This document shows, in pieces, positions 43,312 to 53,003 of a stretch of 64,000 nt of DNA. Positions within the stretch are counted from its first letter, which is position 1, and every line of letters begins with the position of its first letter. The stretch is from Terriglobia bacterium. GTDB lineage: Bacteria; Acidobacteriota; Terriglobia; JAIQFV01. The notes under the pieces were generated by a model. The model did not search any database. It was not told the origin of the DNA and worked only from the letters and a program-made list of their open reading frames with translations. A program made the position numbers and the translations under genes. Where the stretch lies: assembly GCA_020073085.1 (NCBI GenBank), contig JAIQFV010000001.1:496001-560000 (forward strand), written 5' to 3'.

Positions 43312-45099
43312 TTGCAACTCACATGGATTGACTGGCTCGCCATCGCGGCCTATTTTTTATTCAATATTCTCATCGGCCTCTATTACCGCAAGCGTGCGAC
43401 GGGTTCGACCGAAGACTTCTTCATCAGTGGCCGCAATGTGTCCTGGTGGCTGGCAGGGACCTCCATGGTGGCCACCACGTTCGCCGCGGATACTCCCCTG
43501 GCGGTCACCGGGATGGTGGCCAGCTACGGAATCGCAGGGAATTGGCTGTGGTGGAGCATGCTGATGAGTGGCATGCTGACGGTGTTTTTTTATGCCCGGC
43601 TGTGGCGCCGGGCCGGCGTGCTCACAGATGTCGAATTTGCAGAGATTCGGTACAGCGGCAAACCAGCGGCCTTCCTCCGGGGATTTCGATCCCTTTACCT
43701 CGGGCTGCCCATCAACTGCATCATCATGGGATGGGTCAATCTCGCCATGGTCAAGATCCTGATGATCATCTTTGGCGTCACCAAGCTTCATGCCCTCATG
43801 CTCGTCTTTGCGATCATGTTGGTCACCGCGATGATTTCGACGCTCTCAGGGCTTTGGGGCGTGCTGGTCATGGATCTCTTCCAATTTGTCTTGAAGATGG
43901 GCATGGTCATCATCCTGGCCTATTTCTCTGTCAAGGCGGTTGGGGGCATGGGCGCGCTGAAGGAGAAGCTGATGGCGCTGGACGCGGCGAAGGAAGCGAC
44001 CAGCGGGGGACAAGGTTCGATTCTCTCGTTCCTGCCGACCGTCGGGTCTCCGTGGATGCCAATGATCACTTTTTTTGTTTACATCGCCATCAATTGGTGG
44101 GCGACATGGTATCCCGGCGCAGAACCGGGGGGCGGAGGTTACATTGCCCAGCGGATTTTTTGTGCCAAGGATGAGAAGAACTCGCTGCTGGCGACCCTCT
44201 GGTTCAACATCGCCCATTACGCAATGCGGCCTTGGCCGTGGATTTTGACCGCCCTGTGCTCGCTGGTTCTTTACCCCACCCTGGTTGACAAGGAATCCGG
44301 GTTCATCAAGACCATCGTCGATCCCAACGTATTTCCGGTGGCCCTGCGAGGGGTGATGATCGCCGCTTTTGCCGCGGCTTATATGTCCACCATTGGAACA
44401 CAACTCAACTGGGGCGCCTCGTACCTGGTCAATGACTTCTACAAACGCTTCTTGCTAAAAGGACGACACGAGAAGCATTATGTCCGGATCTCCCAGGCGA
44501 CCACGATCCTGATTATGGTAATTTCCTGTGTCGTCACTTACTACCAGGACTCGATCTCGGGGGCGTGGAAATTTCTGATTGCCATCGGGGCGGGGACCGG
44601 CAGCGTTTACATCCTTCGCTGGTTCTGGTGGCGCATCAATGCCTGGAGCGAGGTCGCGGCGATGGCAACCTCGTTTTTCGTGTCGCTCATGCTGCAGTTC
44701 TACTTTAAACTGAGCAGTGACAACCCCCGCGACTTTGCCTGGATCGTTATCATTACAGTCGCTTGTTCAACCACCGTTTGGCTGGCAGTGACGCTGATGA
44801 CCGCCTCTGAAAAGAAAGAGACCTTGCTTTCGTTTTATCGACGCGTTCGACCAAGCGCTGCCTTGTGGGGGCCGATCGCCTCTGAGGCCGCCGACGTAAT
44901 CCCCAGTCATGATGCCTTTTTCAATTTCCTCGACTGGATCTCAGGTTGCGTCCTCGTGTATATGACCCTGTTCGGCGTCGGAAAGATTATCTTCGGGCAA
45001 ACGGGAACCGGCATGGTGTTTCTTGTGATCGCTGCCGCCGCAGGATATGTCATCTATTGGGACCTCAACCGCCGAGGTTGGAAAACGGTCCTCGAGTAG
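43312..45099 (+). CDS. sodium:solute symporter (SSS family)
   Basis: 595-aa inner-membrane cotransporter with about thirteen hydrophobic helices. Start is a TTG with GGAG upstream (MQLTWIDWLAIAAYFLF). The SSS signature region is FFISGRNVSWWLAGTSMVATTFAADTPLAVTGMVASYG, with further conserved YPGAEPGGGGYIAQRIFCAKDEK. The context between the sugar kinase and MurQ/NagA suggests uptake of an amino sugar or muropeptide-derived sugar, but the family also carries other solutes. Confidence 0.92.
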   Translation: MQLTWIDWLAIAAYFLFNILIGLYYRKRATGSTEDFFISGRNVSWWLAGTSMVATTFAADTPLAVTGMVASYGIAGNWLWWSMLMSGMLTVFFYARLWRRAGVLTDVEFAEIRYSGKPAAFLRGFRSLYLGLPINCIIMGWVNLAMVKILMIIFGVTKLHALMLVFAIMLVTAMISTLSGLWGVLVMDLFQFVLKMGMVIILAYFSVKAVGGMGALKEKLMALDAAKEATSGGQGSILSFLPTVGSPWMPMITFFVYIAINWWATWYPGAEPGGGGYIAQRIFCAKDEKNSLLATLWFNIAHYAMRPWPWILTALCSLVLYPTLVDKESGFIKTIVDPNVFPVALRGVMIAAFAAAYMSTIGTQLNWGASYLVNDFYKRFLLKGRHEKHYVRISQATTILIMVISCVVTYYQDSISGAWKFLIAIGAGTGSVYILRWFWWRINAWSEVAAMATSFFVSLMLQFYFKLSSDNPRDFAWIVIITVACSTTVWLAVTLMTASEKKETLLSFYRRVRPSAALWGPIASEAADVIPSHDAFFNFLDWISGCVLVYMTLFGVGKIIFGQTGTGMVFLVIAAAAGYVIYWDLNRRGWKTVLE

Positions 45100-45120
45100 G
45101 CTCACTTTGTTGGGCCCTCG

Positions 45121-45699
45121 ATGAGCCCTCAAGGAGGCGGTTCGGAGGGGCAGCACGATATCGGGTTCCAAGAACCGACCCGGCCGGTCGGTGGCGGCTT
45201 GAATCGAATGAGCATTTCTTCAGAAAAATCTGTGCCGAACCCCGTCCGCCTGTTCCGCTCAGCAACGGGGCTGACCGATCTCTTGCACGTGTTATCGATT
45301 GCGGCGCCGCTCTTCCTGATTTTGCTGGGAGCCTATATAATCTATGGAAACCTTATCGCCGACTCTGTTGCCCGGACCGCCGTGTTGGTGGCGATCTTGG
45401 CTGTCGTCGCAGCCCTGGCGCCCGTGGGAAGCCGCCTCAAACATGTCGACATCACGGAAAACGGCTTGCGGGTGCTCTCCTCCCACATCCCGCCTTATGA
45501 CATCGCTTTCGCGGATATCGAGCGGATTTCCATGGTGCCGGTGTTTGGTATTGTGAAGCTGAAAGTGAGTGCATCGGAAACCTTGCCGAGTGACTCGGTT
45601 TGGATCATCCTTGAAACACCTGATGGAAGGACCAGGCAAGAGGTTCTAGAGGAATTCCGGGGGTTCTTACAGGGGCACCTCGGAGCTTCCGGCCTTTAA
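45121..45699 (+). CDS. small membrane protein with a PH-like cytoplasmic part, function unknown
   Basis: Up to 192 aa; an in-frame Met at 45208 (MSISSEKSVPNPVRLF) may be the true start, because the first 29 residues are Gly-rich and unlike the rest. Neither start has a clear ribosome binding site. Two hydrophobic segments (VLSIAAPLFLILLGAYII and TAVLVAILAVVAALAPVG) precede a beta-rich part (VDITENGLRVLSSHIPPYDIAFADIERISMVP) that looks like a bacterial PH domain. It lies between the symporter and murQ on the same strand and ends 17 bases before murQ. Confidence 0.7.
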   Translation: MSPQGGGSEGQHDIGFQEPTRPVGGGLNRMSISSEKSVPNPVRLFRSATGLTDLLHVLSIAAPLFLILLGAYIIYGNLIADSVARTAVLVAILAVVAALAPVGSRLKHVDITENGLRVLSSHIPPYDIAFADIERISMVPVFGIVKLKVSASETLPSDSVWIILETPDGRTRQEVLEEFRGFLQGHLGASGL

Positions 45700-45715
45700 A
45701 GATCTCAATTGACCC

Positions 45716-46639
45716 GTGAGAAACAAAAAAGACTTCAACCGACTAACGACAGAAGCCCGCAATCCAAGAACGCGGCAACTTGACGTTCTGCCGACGCGAC
45801 AGCTTGTTGAACTGATCAACCGCGAGGATCATAACGTCGCCAAAGCCGTGGGGCGCTCTGTGGCTCAGCTCACGCGCGCTGTAGAGATAATCTCGAGCCA
45901 GGTGGCGAAGGGGGGACGTTTGATTTACATCGGGGCGGGCACCAGCGGGAGGATTGGAATCCTTGATGCCGTTGAATGCGCTCCTACCTTTAACACCGAT
46001 CCGGACCAAATCCAGGGGATGATCGCGGGCGGATTTGATGCTTGCTATCGCGCCATTGAGGCGAACGAGGATGATGCGGATGCAGGGGCCCGTGACCTGC
46101 TCAAGAAGGGGGTCTCCGCACGGGATATCGTGGTGGGAATTGCCGCGAGTGGGCGGACCCCCTACACCTGTGGGGCGTTGCGGTTTGCCAACTCCATGGG
46201 TGCGAAAACCATCGCCGTGGTCAACAACCCGCGCTCCGAGATGAAGAAGATCGCCGACCTCACCATTGAAGCCCTCACAGGCCCGGAGGCCCTGACGGGA
46301 TCAACCCGCATGAAAGCGGGCACAGCCCAAAAAATGATTTGTAATATCCTTACGACCGCCACCATGGTTCGGCTCGGCGCTGCCTATTCGAACCTGATGA
46401 TTAATGTCCACATGAAGAACGAGAAGTTGCTGAACCGCGGTCTGACGATCTTGCACGAAATCACCGGGGCCGGTGAGCCAGAGGCTCGCAAAGCGGTGGC
46501 CTCGGCTCGAGGTGACCTGAAAATCGCAGCCGTTATGCTCGCACGAAAGTGCAACGCTGCCCAGGCCCGAGACCTCCTGAACGGAAGAGAGGGAAACCTG
46601 CGGAAGGCGCTTGAGAAAACCACGCCTGCAAAGAAGTGA
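45716..46639 (+). CDS. murQ: N-acetylmuramic acid 6-phosphate etherase
   Basis: SIS-fold enzyme that cleaves the lactyl ether of MurNAc-6-P to give GlcNAc-6-P. 307 aa from a GTG start. Signatures: TTEARNPRTRQLD, GGRLIYIGAGTSGRIGILDAVECAPTF, EDDADAGARDL and GPEALTGSTRMKAGTAQKMICN. It is flanked by the sugar symporter/kinase genes and by nagA, so phosphorylated MurNAc can be carried on to fructose-6-phosphate. Confidence 0.96.
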   Translation: MRNKKDFNRLTTEARNPRTRQLDVLPTRQLVELINREDHNVAKAVGRSVAQLTRAVEIISSQVAKGGRLIYIGAGTSGRIGILDAVECAPTFNTDPDQIQGMIAGGFDACYRAIEANEDDADAGARDLLKKGVSARDIVVGIAASGRTPYTCGALRFANSMGAKTIAVVNNPRSEMKKIADLTIEALTGPEALTGSTRMKAGTAQKMICNILTTATMVRLGAAYSNLMINVHMKNEKLLNRGLTILHEITGAGEPEARKAVASARGDLKIAAVMLARKCNAAQARDLLNGREGNLRKALEKTTPAKK

Positions 46640-46698
46640 CTGCGGGCACCCGACCCCAGTTGGACTCATTATTATCTGACGAGAGCGACTGAAAAATT

Positions 46699-47868
46699 AT
46701 GCTGACTGCCATTCGAACAAAGTCCGTGACAACGCCACGGGAAGAAATCCAGGAGGCCGTGATTCTGGTCGAGGGGGGGGTTGTCAAGCGGGTGGCCTCC
46801 AGAGCGGATCTGGAAATCCCGGCGGAAGCAAGCATCGTAGACGCACCGGACACCACTGTTGTGCCGGGTTTTCTCGACATCCATGTGCATGGCGGTGCGG
46901 GACATGATGTGATGCACTCTTTCGACGAATCGCTTTCGGCCGTTGCGACTTCCCTCTTCCGCCACGGCACGACGGCATTCTATCCGACCACGGTAACCGC
47001 CTCGAGGGACCAGACCCTCCGGGCGGTCGAGTTTCTGGGCCAGGCCATTAAGCGGATTGAGGCCGGAGAGTTTCCCGGACAGAATCGGGAACCGATGGCC
47101 CTCCCATTGGGCATCCATCTCGAAGGGCCTTTCATCAGTACGGCCAAACCGGGGACCCATCCGGCTCAACACATTGCTGCGCCTTCCAAGGAGTTTCTCA
47201 ACGACCTGCTCGATGCCTCCGACGAACGCATCGAACTCCTCACGGTCGCTCCGGAGGCCGAGGGAGCGGTTGAATTCATACGTTATGCAAGATCGTTGGA
47301 TCTCAAAATCGGTTTGGGTCACAGCAACGCCACCTTTGAGGAGACGGAAAGGGCCATCAATGCCGGCGCCACCCACGCCGTCCACTTGTTCAATGCGATG
47401 CGACCCTGGAATCATCGCGACCCGGGAATTGTGGGGGCCGCCCTGGCTGATCCGCGCCTGTCGTGTGAGGTCATTGCCGACGGGATCCATGTCCATCCAC
47501 TGAATGTCCAAATTGCCTTTCGACAAAAGTCCTATGAGAGGATACTGGGGATTACGGATGCCACCAGTGCCACCGGCATGCCAGATGGACGTTATCAATT
47601 GGCGGGATTTGAAATCGAAGTCAAAGCCGGCGTTTGCCTCGGCCCGGACGGCCAGCTGGCGGGATCAACCCTTACACAGGATCGGGTAGTGAAGCATTTT
47701 GTCGATTGGCATTGCTGTAATTTCCGGGAGGCCATCCAGACCACCACTCTGAACATCGCCCACCTCATGGGAATCGAGGCCCACCACGGACGAATCGCCG
47801 AGGGGTCGCTGGCACGATTCAATTTTTATGACGAAAATCTGAAGTTCGTGGGAGCAAAGATCTTCTAG
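46699..47868 (+). CDS. nagA: N-acetylglucosamine-6-phosphate deacetylase
   Basis: Amidohydrolase that removes acetate from GlcNAc-6-P. 389 aa. Metal/active-site features: VVPGFLDIHVHGGAGHDVM, HLEGPFIS, GLGHSNATFEE, HLFNAM and the catalytic Asp region ILGITDATSATGMPDGRY, GSTLT. 59 bases after murQ. Its product GlcN-6-P is the expected substrate of the SIS protein at 41048. Confidence 0.95.
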   Translation: MLTAIRTKSVTTPREEIQEAVILVEGGVVKRVASRADLEIPAEASIVDAPDTTVVPGFLDIHVHGGAGHDVMHSFDESLSAVATSLFRHGTTAFYPTTVTASRDQTLRAVEFLGQAIKRIEAGEFPGQNREPMALPLGIHLEGPFISTAKPGTHPAQHIAAPSKEFLNDLLDASDERIELLTVAPEAEGAVEFIRYARSLDLKIGLGHSNATFEETERAINAGATHAVHLFNAMRPWNHRDPGIVGAALADPRLSCEVIADGIHVHPLNVQIAFRQKSYERILGITDATSATGMPDGRYQLAGFEIEVKAGVCLGPDGQLAGSTLTQDRVVKHFVDWHCCNFREAIQTTTLNIAHLMGIEAHHGRIAEGSLARFNFYDENLKFVGAKIF

Positions 47869-48049
47869 TCCATTTCCGCGAGCATTCATCCCCCCACCGT
47901 CCACCGGCGTGAGCGCGATGGTCGCAAATCATCCGTTCCTTAACTCTACTCCCTGGACAAATTGGAAGTGGAGTCCGGCCACCGGACTTGAGCTCCGTCG
48001 AGCCGTTGTCTCCGGTCGTCTTTTGAATAGGAATCCGGGGGTCCAAGCG

Positions 48050-48871
48050 CTAGCTTGCAGGTCGTCTGGCGACGGGGGTCGAATCCAGAAATTCAATCAC
48101 CGCCTGGTTGAATTCCTCAGGATATTCGATGGGGACGTGGTGTCCGGCGTTGGCAAACACCTTCAACCGGGAGTTTGGAATCATCTGGTGGAGACGCCTG
48201 GAATTGTCAGGCGAAATGATGCGGTCCTCGCTTCCCGCAATAATCAAAGTCGGAATTCTCAGGGAAGGCAGCCGATCTTCACTGACGTATCCTACGGCGG
48301 AAAGCAACTGTCGGAAGTAGGCAAACCGGGGGGGCCGCGACTGTCGCTTGAACTCCACCAATGCGGCAACGCGATCTGGGTGCCGCTCGGCAAATCCGGG
48401 AGCTGTTCCGTAAGCGATCTCGAGCCGGGAGATCTCATCGCTCACGCTTTCCTGATACTCCGCCAGATAGGCGAGCGTCTCCGGATCGGGCTGGGCAGCC
48501 GTGGCACCCCCATAAAGGGTGGAGCAAAGAATCAGATGCGTCACCCGGTCGGGATGGGACAGCGCCACTTCCTGCGCGATGATCCCCCCCATGGAGATGC
48601 CCAGAACGCTGGTCTGAGGTATTTTTAGTGCATCCAGCAGGCCCACCGCATCGTCGGCAAACATTTTCATCGAATACGGAATGTCAGGCTTCGCAGATTG
48701 ACCCGATCCACGATTGTCGAAGGTAATGACCCGGAAGTAACCCTTTAGCCCGGCGACCTGCCAATGCCACATCGGCGTGGCATAGCTCAGGCCCTGAATA
48801 AGGACCAGCGGCTCTCCTGCACCGTGCTCCTCGTAATAAATCTCAATGCCGTTGCCCTTAATGGTTGGCAA
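48050..48871 (-). CDS. alpha/beta-fold hydrolase
   Basis: 273-aa cytoplasmic hydrolase. The N-terminus GNGIEIYYEEHGAGEPLVLIQGL is typical, with the oxyanion region after the first strand, DNRGSGQS, the nucleophile elbow GISMGG (Ser), the acid in IIAGSEDRIIS, and the catalytic His in NAGHHVPIEYPEEF. Close to 3-oxoadipate enol-lactonase-like enzymes, but the substrate cannot be fixed. It faces nagA on the opposite strand. Confidence 0.88.
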   Translation of the reverse strand: MPTIKGNGIEIYYEEHGAGEPLVLIQGLSYATPMWHWQVAGLKGYFRVITFDNRGSGQSAKPDIPYSMKMFADDAVGLLDALKIPQTSVLGISMGGIIAQEVALSHPDRVTHLILCSTLYGGATAAQPDPETLAYLAEYQESVSDEISRLEIAYGTAPGFAERHPDRVAALVEFKRQSRPPRFAYFRQLLSAVGYVSEDRLPSLRIPTLIIAGSEDRIISPDNSRRLHQMIPNSRLKVFANAGHHVPIEYPEEFNQAVIEFLDSTPVARRPAS

Positions 48872-48940
48872 GACCGGCCTTTCCTGGAAGTCACCAATTG
48901 AAGGGTTCGACAGAAGAAGGTAAAAATCCCTCGACGCCCC

Positions 48941-48986
48941 AAAACAAAAAAGGGACAGGCTTTCTCAATGGCCAGAAGCCTGCCCC
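48941..48986 (-). terminator. rho-independent terminator of the TonB-receptor gene
   Basis: Read on the minus strand: GGGGCAGGCTT, loop, AAGCCTGTCCC (one mismatch), followed by TTTTTTGTTTT. It lies ten bases after the receptor stop codon. Confidence 0.88.
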
Positions 48987-48995
48987 TCAACTCGC

Positions 48996-51900
48996 TCAGA
49001 AAGAAAATTTCAATGCAAATTGGATAACCCGGGGCCCTGCGCTGGAAGATGTTATCGTGCCAAACGTTCCGGGCACGAGGGTATTGTTGTTGGGGAGCGC
49101 GAAGTTCACCGTGTTGAAGACATTGAAAAACTCTGTGCGGAACTCGAGCTTCGTTTTCTCGCTGACCGGCACGAATTTGATGAGGCTGAAATCGACGTTG
49201 CGTTGATCAGGACCGATGATGATGTTGCGTCCGGACGTCCCAAACGGTGGAGTGTTTGTGCACGTGGGAGAGAAAACCGAAGTGTTGAAAAAGCGATTGA
49301 GCCGATCGTTGACGGAGCCCGATAACCCGACCGATCCTGAGGAGAGAAGATCCGCCCGATTGAAAAGGGCCGAGCCAGAGGCGCACACTGCCGAGAATGG
49401 GATGCCCGACTGGAGGGTGACAATTCCAGAGATTTCCCAGTCATTGACTACCGTCTTTGCAAATCGTGAACTCCCGCCATAGAACTTGGGCAGATCGTAC
49501 ACCCCGCTGAGAACGAAGCGGTTTCTGCGGTCAAAGTCGGAGAGAGCACGCTGTGAGTTGCGGTTCTGCTGATCCCCGGGCAGCCCGATCAGTTCGTTCG
49601 TCGCCGCCCCCGATACATCATCAATCGACTTGGAATAAGTGTAAGAAGCAAGGAATTGAAGGCCACTGCTGAACCGCTTCATCACACTCGCCTGCAACGA
49701 GTCATAATGGGCGTCCGCAGTCGTTTCGGCACTCTGCAACCCGTTCAGGGCTTTGTTATTCGAGAAGCCGGAACCGGTGAACGGGGCCGTTTCACTGGCA
49801 CCCTGGTTGAAAGTGAATACGTTTATGAGCTTTGTCCCTTTCGAACCCACATATCCAATATCAACCAGCCAGTTCTTCAATGGCTCCCACTGGAAGCCAA
49901 GATTGTACTGATAGACGTAAGGGGTGCGGAAATTTGGATCTACATAGAGTCCGCTGATGGGGGTTCGAACGGTCGGGAGTGGAATTCCGCCAAATGAGAA
50001 TGGAATCGGCGAAGGAATCGTTGCAGGGTTAATCGGGAAAGAGAGGGTCGTCAAATTTGGAAAGGGATTTGCGAACGATCCCAGTCCCAGCCCGACAACG
50101 TCAAAAGGATAATTGAATATCTGGAGGTTGGCGATGCGCGTGGAGAAACGGTCAAAGTAAACCCCGAAGCCCCCTCGAAGGACGAAATTCTTGCCAACTG
50201 AGGGTTTCCAAGCAAAGCCAAACCGCGGCGCAGCATTCCAGTCGTTCGGGTTTAGGGTGTCTCCAGGCTTCAAGGTCGCAAAACCATTCGGCGGACTGCA
50301 GGGCTTGGCAATGGTGCAAGGCAATGTGTTGTGGGCAAACGCATTCACATCAAAATTGACCAGTCGGCCACGGACTTCGCTGATGCCGCCGTTGAGGCCC
50401 ACGCGGAATCCTGCATTGATTGTCAAACTGTCAGAAACGCGAAAATCGTCCTGCACAAACCAGGCGAGATCCGTCGCCCGCATCCCGCGGTCGGGGACAC
50501 CATTGCCTAGCAACCCGAAGGCAATATTGCCCGCCAGAAAATCGCGGAACGAATTAAAGTTGATCTGGCCTCGTGAGAAAAAGTTGAAGAAGAAATCCAC
50601 ATGATACCGCCGAACATCCCCTCCGAACTTGAGGAGATGCCGCCCCCGCGTATAAGACAGGGTGTCCGACCAAGTAAAGGTCTCGGTTGTCGATCGCTGG
50701 TCGGCCAATGTCGTGGAGCCCACTGAGAATAGGCCCAGCACCTGGATCGTTGCCAAACCGGGGAACTGAGCGGCGAGCGGATTGTTGATCCCAAACTGCG
50801 AATTGGTAAACGGCTCTTGCGGGCTCGAGGGTCCGTTGATACGGCTGAATCCAAAGCGGGCTTCGTTGATAACCTGCGAGCTGAAGATGTGCGTATCAGC
50901 AATCGAAAATACACGGTTACGAAACTCAATATTCCCGCCGTAGCCTGGCAACTGCTGGGGGTTGCTGCCCACAAAACTGAACAAGGACTGAAATTGGGGG
51001 GTGTTCGAAAAAAAGAATTTGCCCGAGAGTTTGTTGTTGGCCGTCAGGGCTTGATCGATGTTTATGTTGATTTGATCTTCACGGAATCGCGACACCCCGC
51101 TGAGGGGAGTGCTGATCAAACTCGTCGCCGTGGCTCCCTGTCCAGCCGCACTTGGGATCGCAAATTGACCGTTGGGCAATTTTGCCTGAAGGAGCGCGCG
51201 ACTAATGGGGCTAAGTGTGATTGCAGGGTTTGGAGGGGGCAGCTGTGCTGAAAACTGAGCGGTCAGCGCGTTAAGTGCGGCATCGCTCCGGTCATTTGTC
51301 AGGCCGGAGGGAATGTTGGGGAAGGTCAAACTATTGTTTAAGGAGGCCCCATTCCGCTCACGCGTTCCCTGGTATGAGAAAAAGAAGAAGGTCTTGTCTT
51401 TAACGATGGGACCGCCCAGCGTGCCGCCAAATTGATTGCGCGTTAGAATCGGGCGAGGCCGTCCCTTGGCGTTGAGGAAGAAATCGTTAGCGTTCAACAC
51501 CCGGTTGCGCAGGAATTCATACACATTCCCATGGAATGAATTGGAGCCGGATTTGGTGACTGCAGCGACATTACCGCCGCTGTTGCGACCTTGGGAGGCA
51601 TCGTACATGGAAGTCTGTACAATGAACTCTTGAATGGCATCTGGGGCTGGAACCGAGACGTTCGGGGTCGAGTTCGTCCCGGGACTGTTGACCTCCGTGC
51701 CGTTTACCACCACATTATTGCTGGTGCTGCGCTGACCGTTCACTGAGATGTTGGAGTCGCCTCGGCCGAGCTCGGTATTGTTCGACAACGAAGCGCTCGT
51801 TCCGGGAGAAAGAGTCAACAACTGTTGGAAATTGCGGGTGGGCAGCGGCAACTGGCGGATGGTGGATTCCTCGATGACGCGGCCTTCGGTTGGCGTGGAA

Positions 51901-52295
51901 GTCTGCAGGATGTCCGCATTCGCCGTTACGGTAACGGTTTCCTGAGTTTGAGACACCTCCAGTTGAACGTCGAGGTCGCGCACTTCCGTGACCGCCACCT
52001 TGACGCCTTCGATCTTCTTGGTGGTGAACCCTTTCAGCGAAAATTCGGCGGTGTACGATCCCGGGCGGAGCAGAGCCGCCACATAATTTCCGGTCGCATC
52101 CGTCGTCAAAGCACGACGTTCCCCGGATTCGGAGATCAAGACGACGCTCACACCCGGGATGACAGCGCCCGTCGCGTCGGTCACCACCCCGCGCAGGGTT
52201 CCTGTGGTCGCCTGCGCCCACAGTGAGGAGCCGGCTAGCCCTGCCAGAACCAGCGTCACAGCCAGCAAGGAAATCATCATTCTTCTTATGCTCAT
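48996..52295 (-). CDS. TonB-dependent outer-membrane receptor with N-terminal carboxypeptidase-regulatory-like domain
   Basis: 1099 aa. Signal peptide (MMISLLAVTLVLAGLAGSSLWAQ), then a Cna-B/carboxypeptidase-regulatory-like domain, about residues 30-115 (TLRGVVTDATGAVIPGVSVVL... GNYVAALLRPGSYTAEF), a plug, about 120-260 (RQLPLPTRNFQQLLTLSPGTS), and a long beta-barrel ending in aromatic QFALKFSF. This Oar-like layout is abundant in Acidobacteriota. The substrate is unknown, often oligosaccharides or peptides. A TetR gene lies directly upstream on the same strand, with 93 bases between. Confidence 0.93.
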   Translation of the reverse strand: MSIRRMMISLLAVTLVLAGLAGSSLWAQATTGTLRGVVTDATGAVIPGVSVVLISESGERRALTTDATGNYVAALLRPGSYTAEFSLKGFTTKKIEGVKVAVTEVRDLDVQLEVSQTQETVTVTANADILQTSTPTEGRVIEESTIRQLPLPTRNFQQLLTLSPGTSASLSNNTELGRGDSNISVNGQRSTSNNVVVNGTEVNSPGTNSTPNVSVPAPDAIQEFIVQTSMYDASQGRNSGGNVAAVTKSGSNSFHGNVYEFLRNRVLNANDFFLNAKGRPRPILTRNQFGGTLGGPIVKDKTFFFFSYQGTRERNGASLNNSLTFPNIPSGLTNDRSDAALNALTAQFSAQLPPPNPAITLSPISRALLQAKLPNGQFAIPSAAGQGATATSLISTPLSGVSRFREDQININIDQALTANNKLSGKFFFSNTPQFQSLFSFVGSNPQQLPGYGGNIEFRNRVFSIADTHIFSSQVINEARFGFSRINGPSSPQEPFTNSQFGINNPLAAQFPGLATIQVLGLFSVGSTTLADQRSTTETFTWSDTLSYTRGRHLLKFGGDVRRYHVDFFFNFFSRGQINFNSFRDFLAGNIAFGLLGNGVPDRGMRATDLAWFVQDDFRVSDSLTINAGFRVGLNGGISEVRGRLVNFDVNAFAHNTLPCTIAKPCSPPNGFATLKPGDTLNPNDWNAAPRFGFAWKPSVGKNFVLRGGFGVYFDRFSTRIANLQIFNYPFDVVGLGLGSFANPFPNLTTLSFPINPATIPSPIPFSFGGIPLPTVRTPISGLYVDPNFRTPYVYQYNLGFQWEPLKNWLVDIGYVGSKGTKLINVFTFNQGASETAPFTGSGFSNNKALNGLQSAETTADAHYDSLQASVMKRFSSGLQFLASYTYSKSIDDVSGAATNELIGLPGDQQNRNSQRALSDFDRRNRFVLSGVYDLPKFYGGSSRFAKTVVNDWEISGIVTLQSGIPFSAVCASGSALFNRADLLSSGSVGLSGSVNDRLNRFFNTSVFSPTCTNTPPFGTSGRNIIIGPDQRNVDFSLIKFVPVSEKTKLEFRTEFFNVFNTVNFALPNNNTLVPGTFGTITSSSAGPRVIQFALKFSF

Positions 52296-52388
52296 AACGT
52301 CCTCCTGAATAGACCACTTTGCGGAGCGGCCCTTCTGAAATTGACCTCAGCCTGTGGTTCTGCGGCTCACCTCGAAACTCATCCCCTG

Positions 52389-53003
52389 TCAACAGCCCTG
52401 AAGCCGCCTGTAGAAATCCGAAAATGTGTCAATCACCTGCTCGTCATTCATTCCCAGGTGATGCGAGCCGCGAAACAGTCGCTCCACCAGGAAATAATTA
52501 AAAAACTGCATCCACATGGAGGCGAAGACGACGGCCGGATCCGCCCGGTCCTTTCCTCGTCGGCGACTCCCTTTTGCAAATTCCTGGGCGTACTGCCGCC
52601 GGAAGAGGTCCGTCAACCCCGGAAAAAACTTCTTGAAATGCCGGTTTCCGAATTCCGTCACGTCCACATACATCAGCAACCAGAAATCGCCGTGCCGGTA
52701 CACCAGATCCCGGATCCTCCGGGCCATGGCCTTCACCTGGCCTGCCTCGAAAGGATCGTCGACCGAATCGAGCAGTTTCTGCCTCTCCCGGTTCATCACG
52801 ACCGCGTAGTGATTGACGATCGAGGTGAACAGTTCATCCTTCGTCCGGTAATAATTGTAAATGTTCCCGAGGGACACCCGGGACCGCTGGGCGATCTGGC
52901 GCATGGACGTTCCGTGAAAACCCTGCGCGCAGAACAATCTCAGCGCCACCTGTTCGATTTTTTCTCGATTCGCATCAATGACCGTGGGATGGAGCTTGGG
53001 CAT
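52389..53003 (-). CDS. TetR-family transcriptional regulator
   Basis: 204 aa from the Met at 53003, preceded by AGAGGGAAG. The helix-turn-helix is REKIEQVALRLFCAQGFHGTSMRQIAQRSRVSLGNIYNYYRTKDELF, a textbook TetR N-terminus. The ligand-binding part is like that of acyl-CoA/drug-responsive members but not diagnostic. A palindrome in its own promoter resembles the one in front of the lipid operon at 61505, so this protein is a candidate regulator of that operon and of itself. Confidence 0.92.
   Translation of the reverse strand: MPKLHPTVIDANREKIEQVALRLFCAQGFHGTSMRQIAQRSRVSLGNIYNYYRTKDELFTSIVNHYAVVMNRERQKLLDSVDDPFEAGQVKAMARRIRDLVYRHGDFWLLMYVDVTEFGNRHFKKFFPGLTDLFRRQYAQEFAKGSRRRGKDRADPAVVFASMWMQFFNYFLVERLFRGSHHLGMNDEQVIDTFSDFYRRLQGC

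Noticed and set aside
51715-52392. 225-aa minus-strand ORF in the TonB receptor gene
   Set aside because: Out-of-frame shadow of the receptor's N-terminal domain with Gly/Arg-rich random composition.
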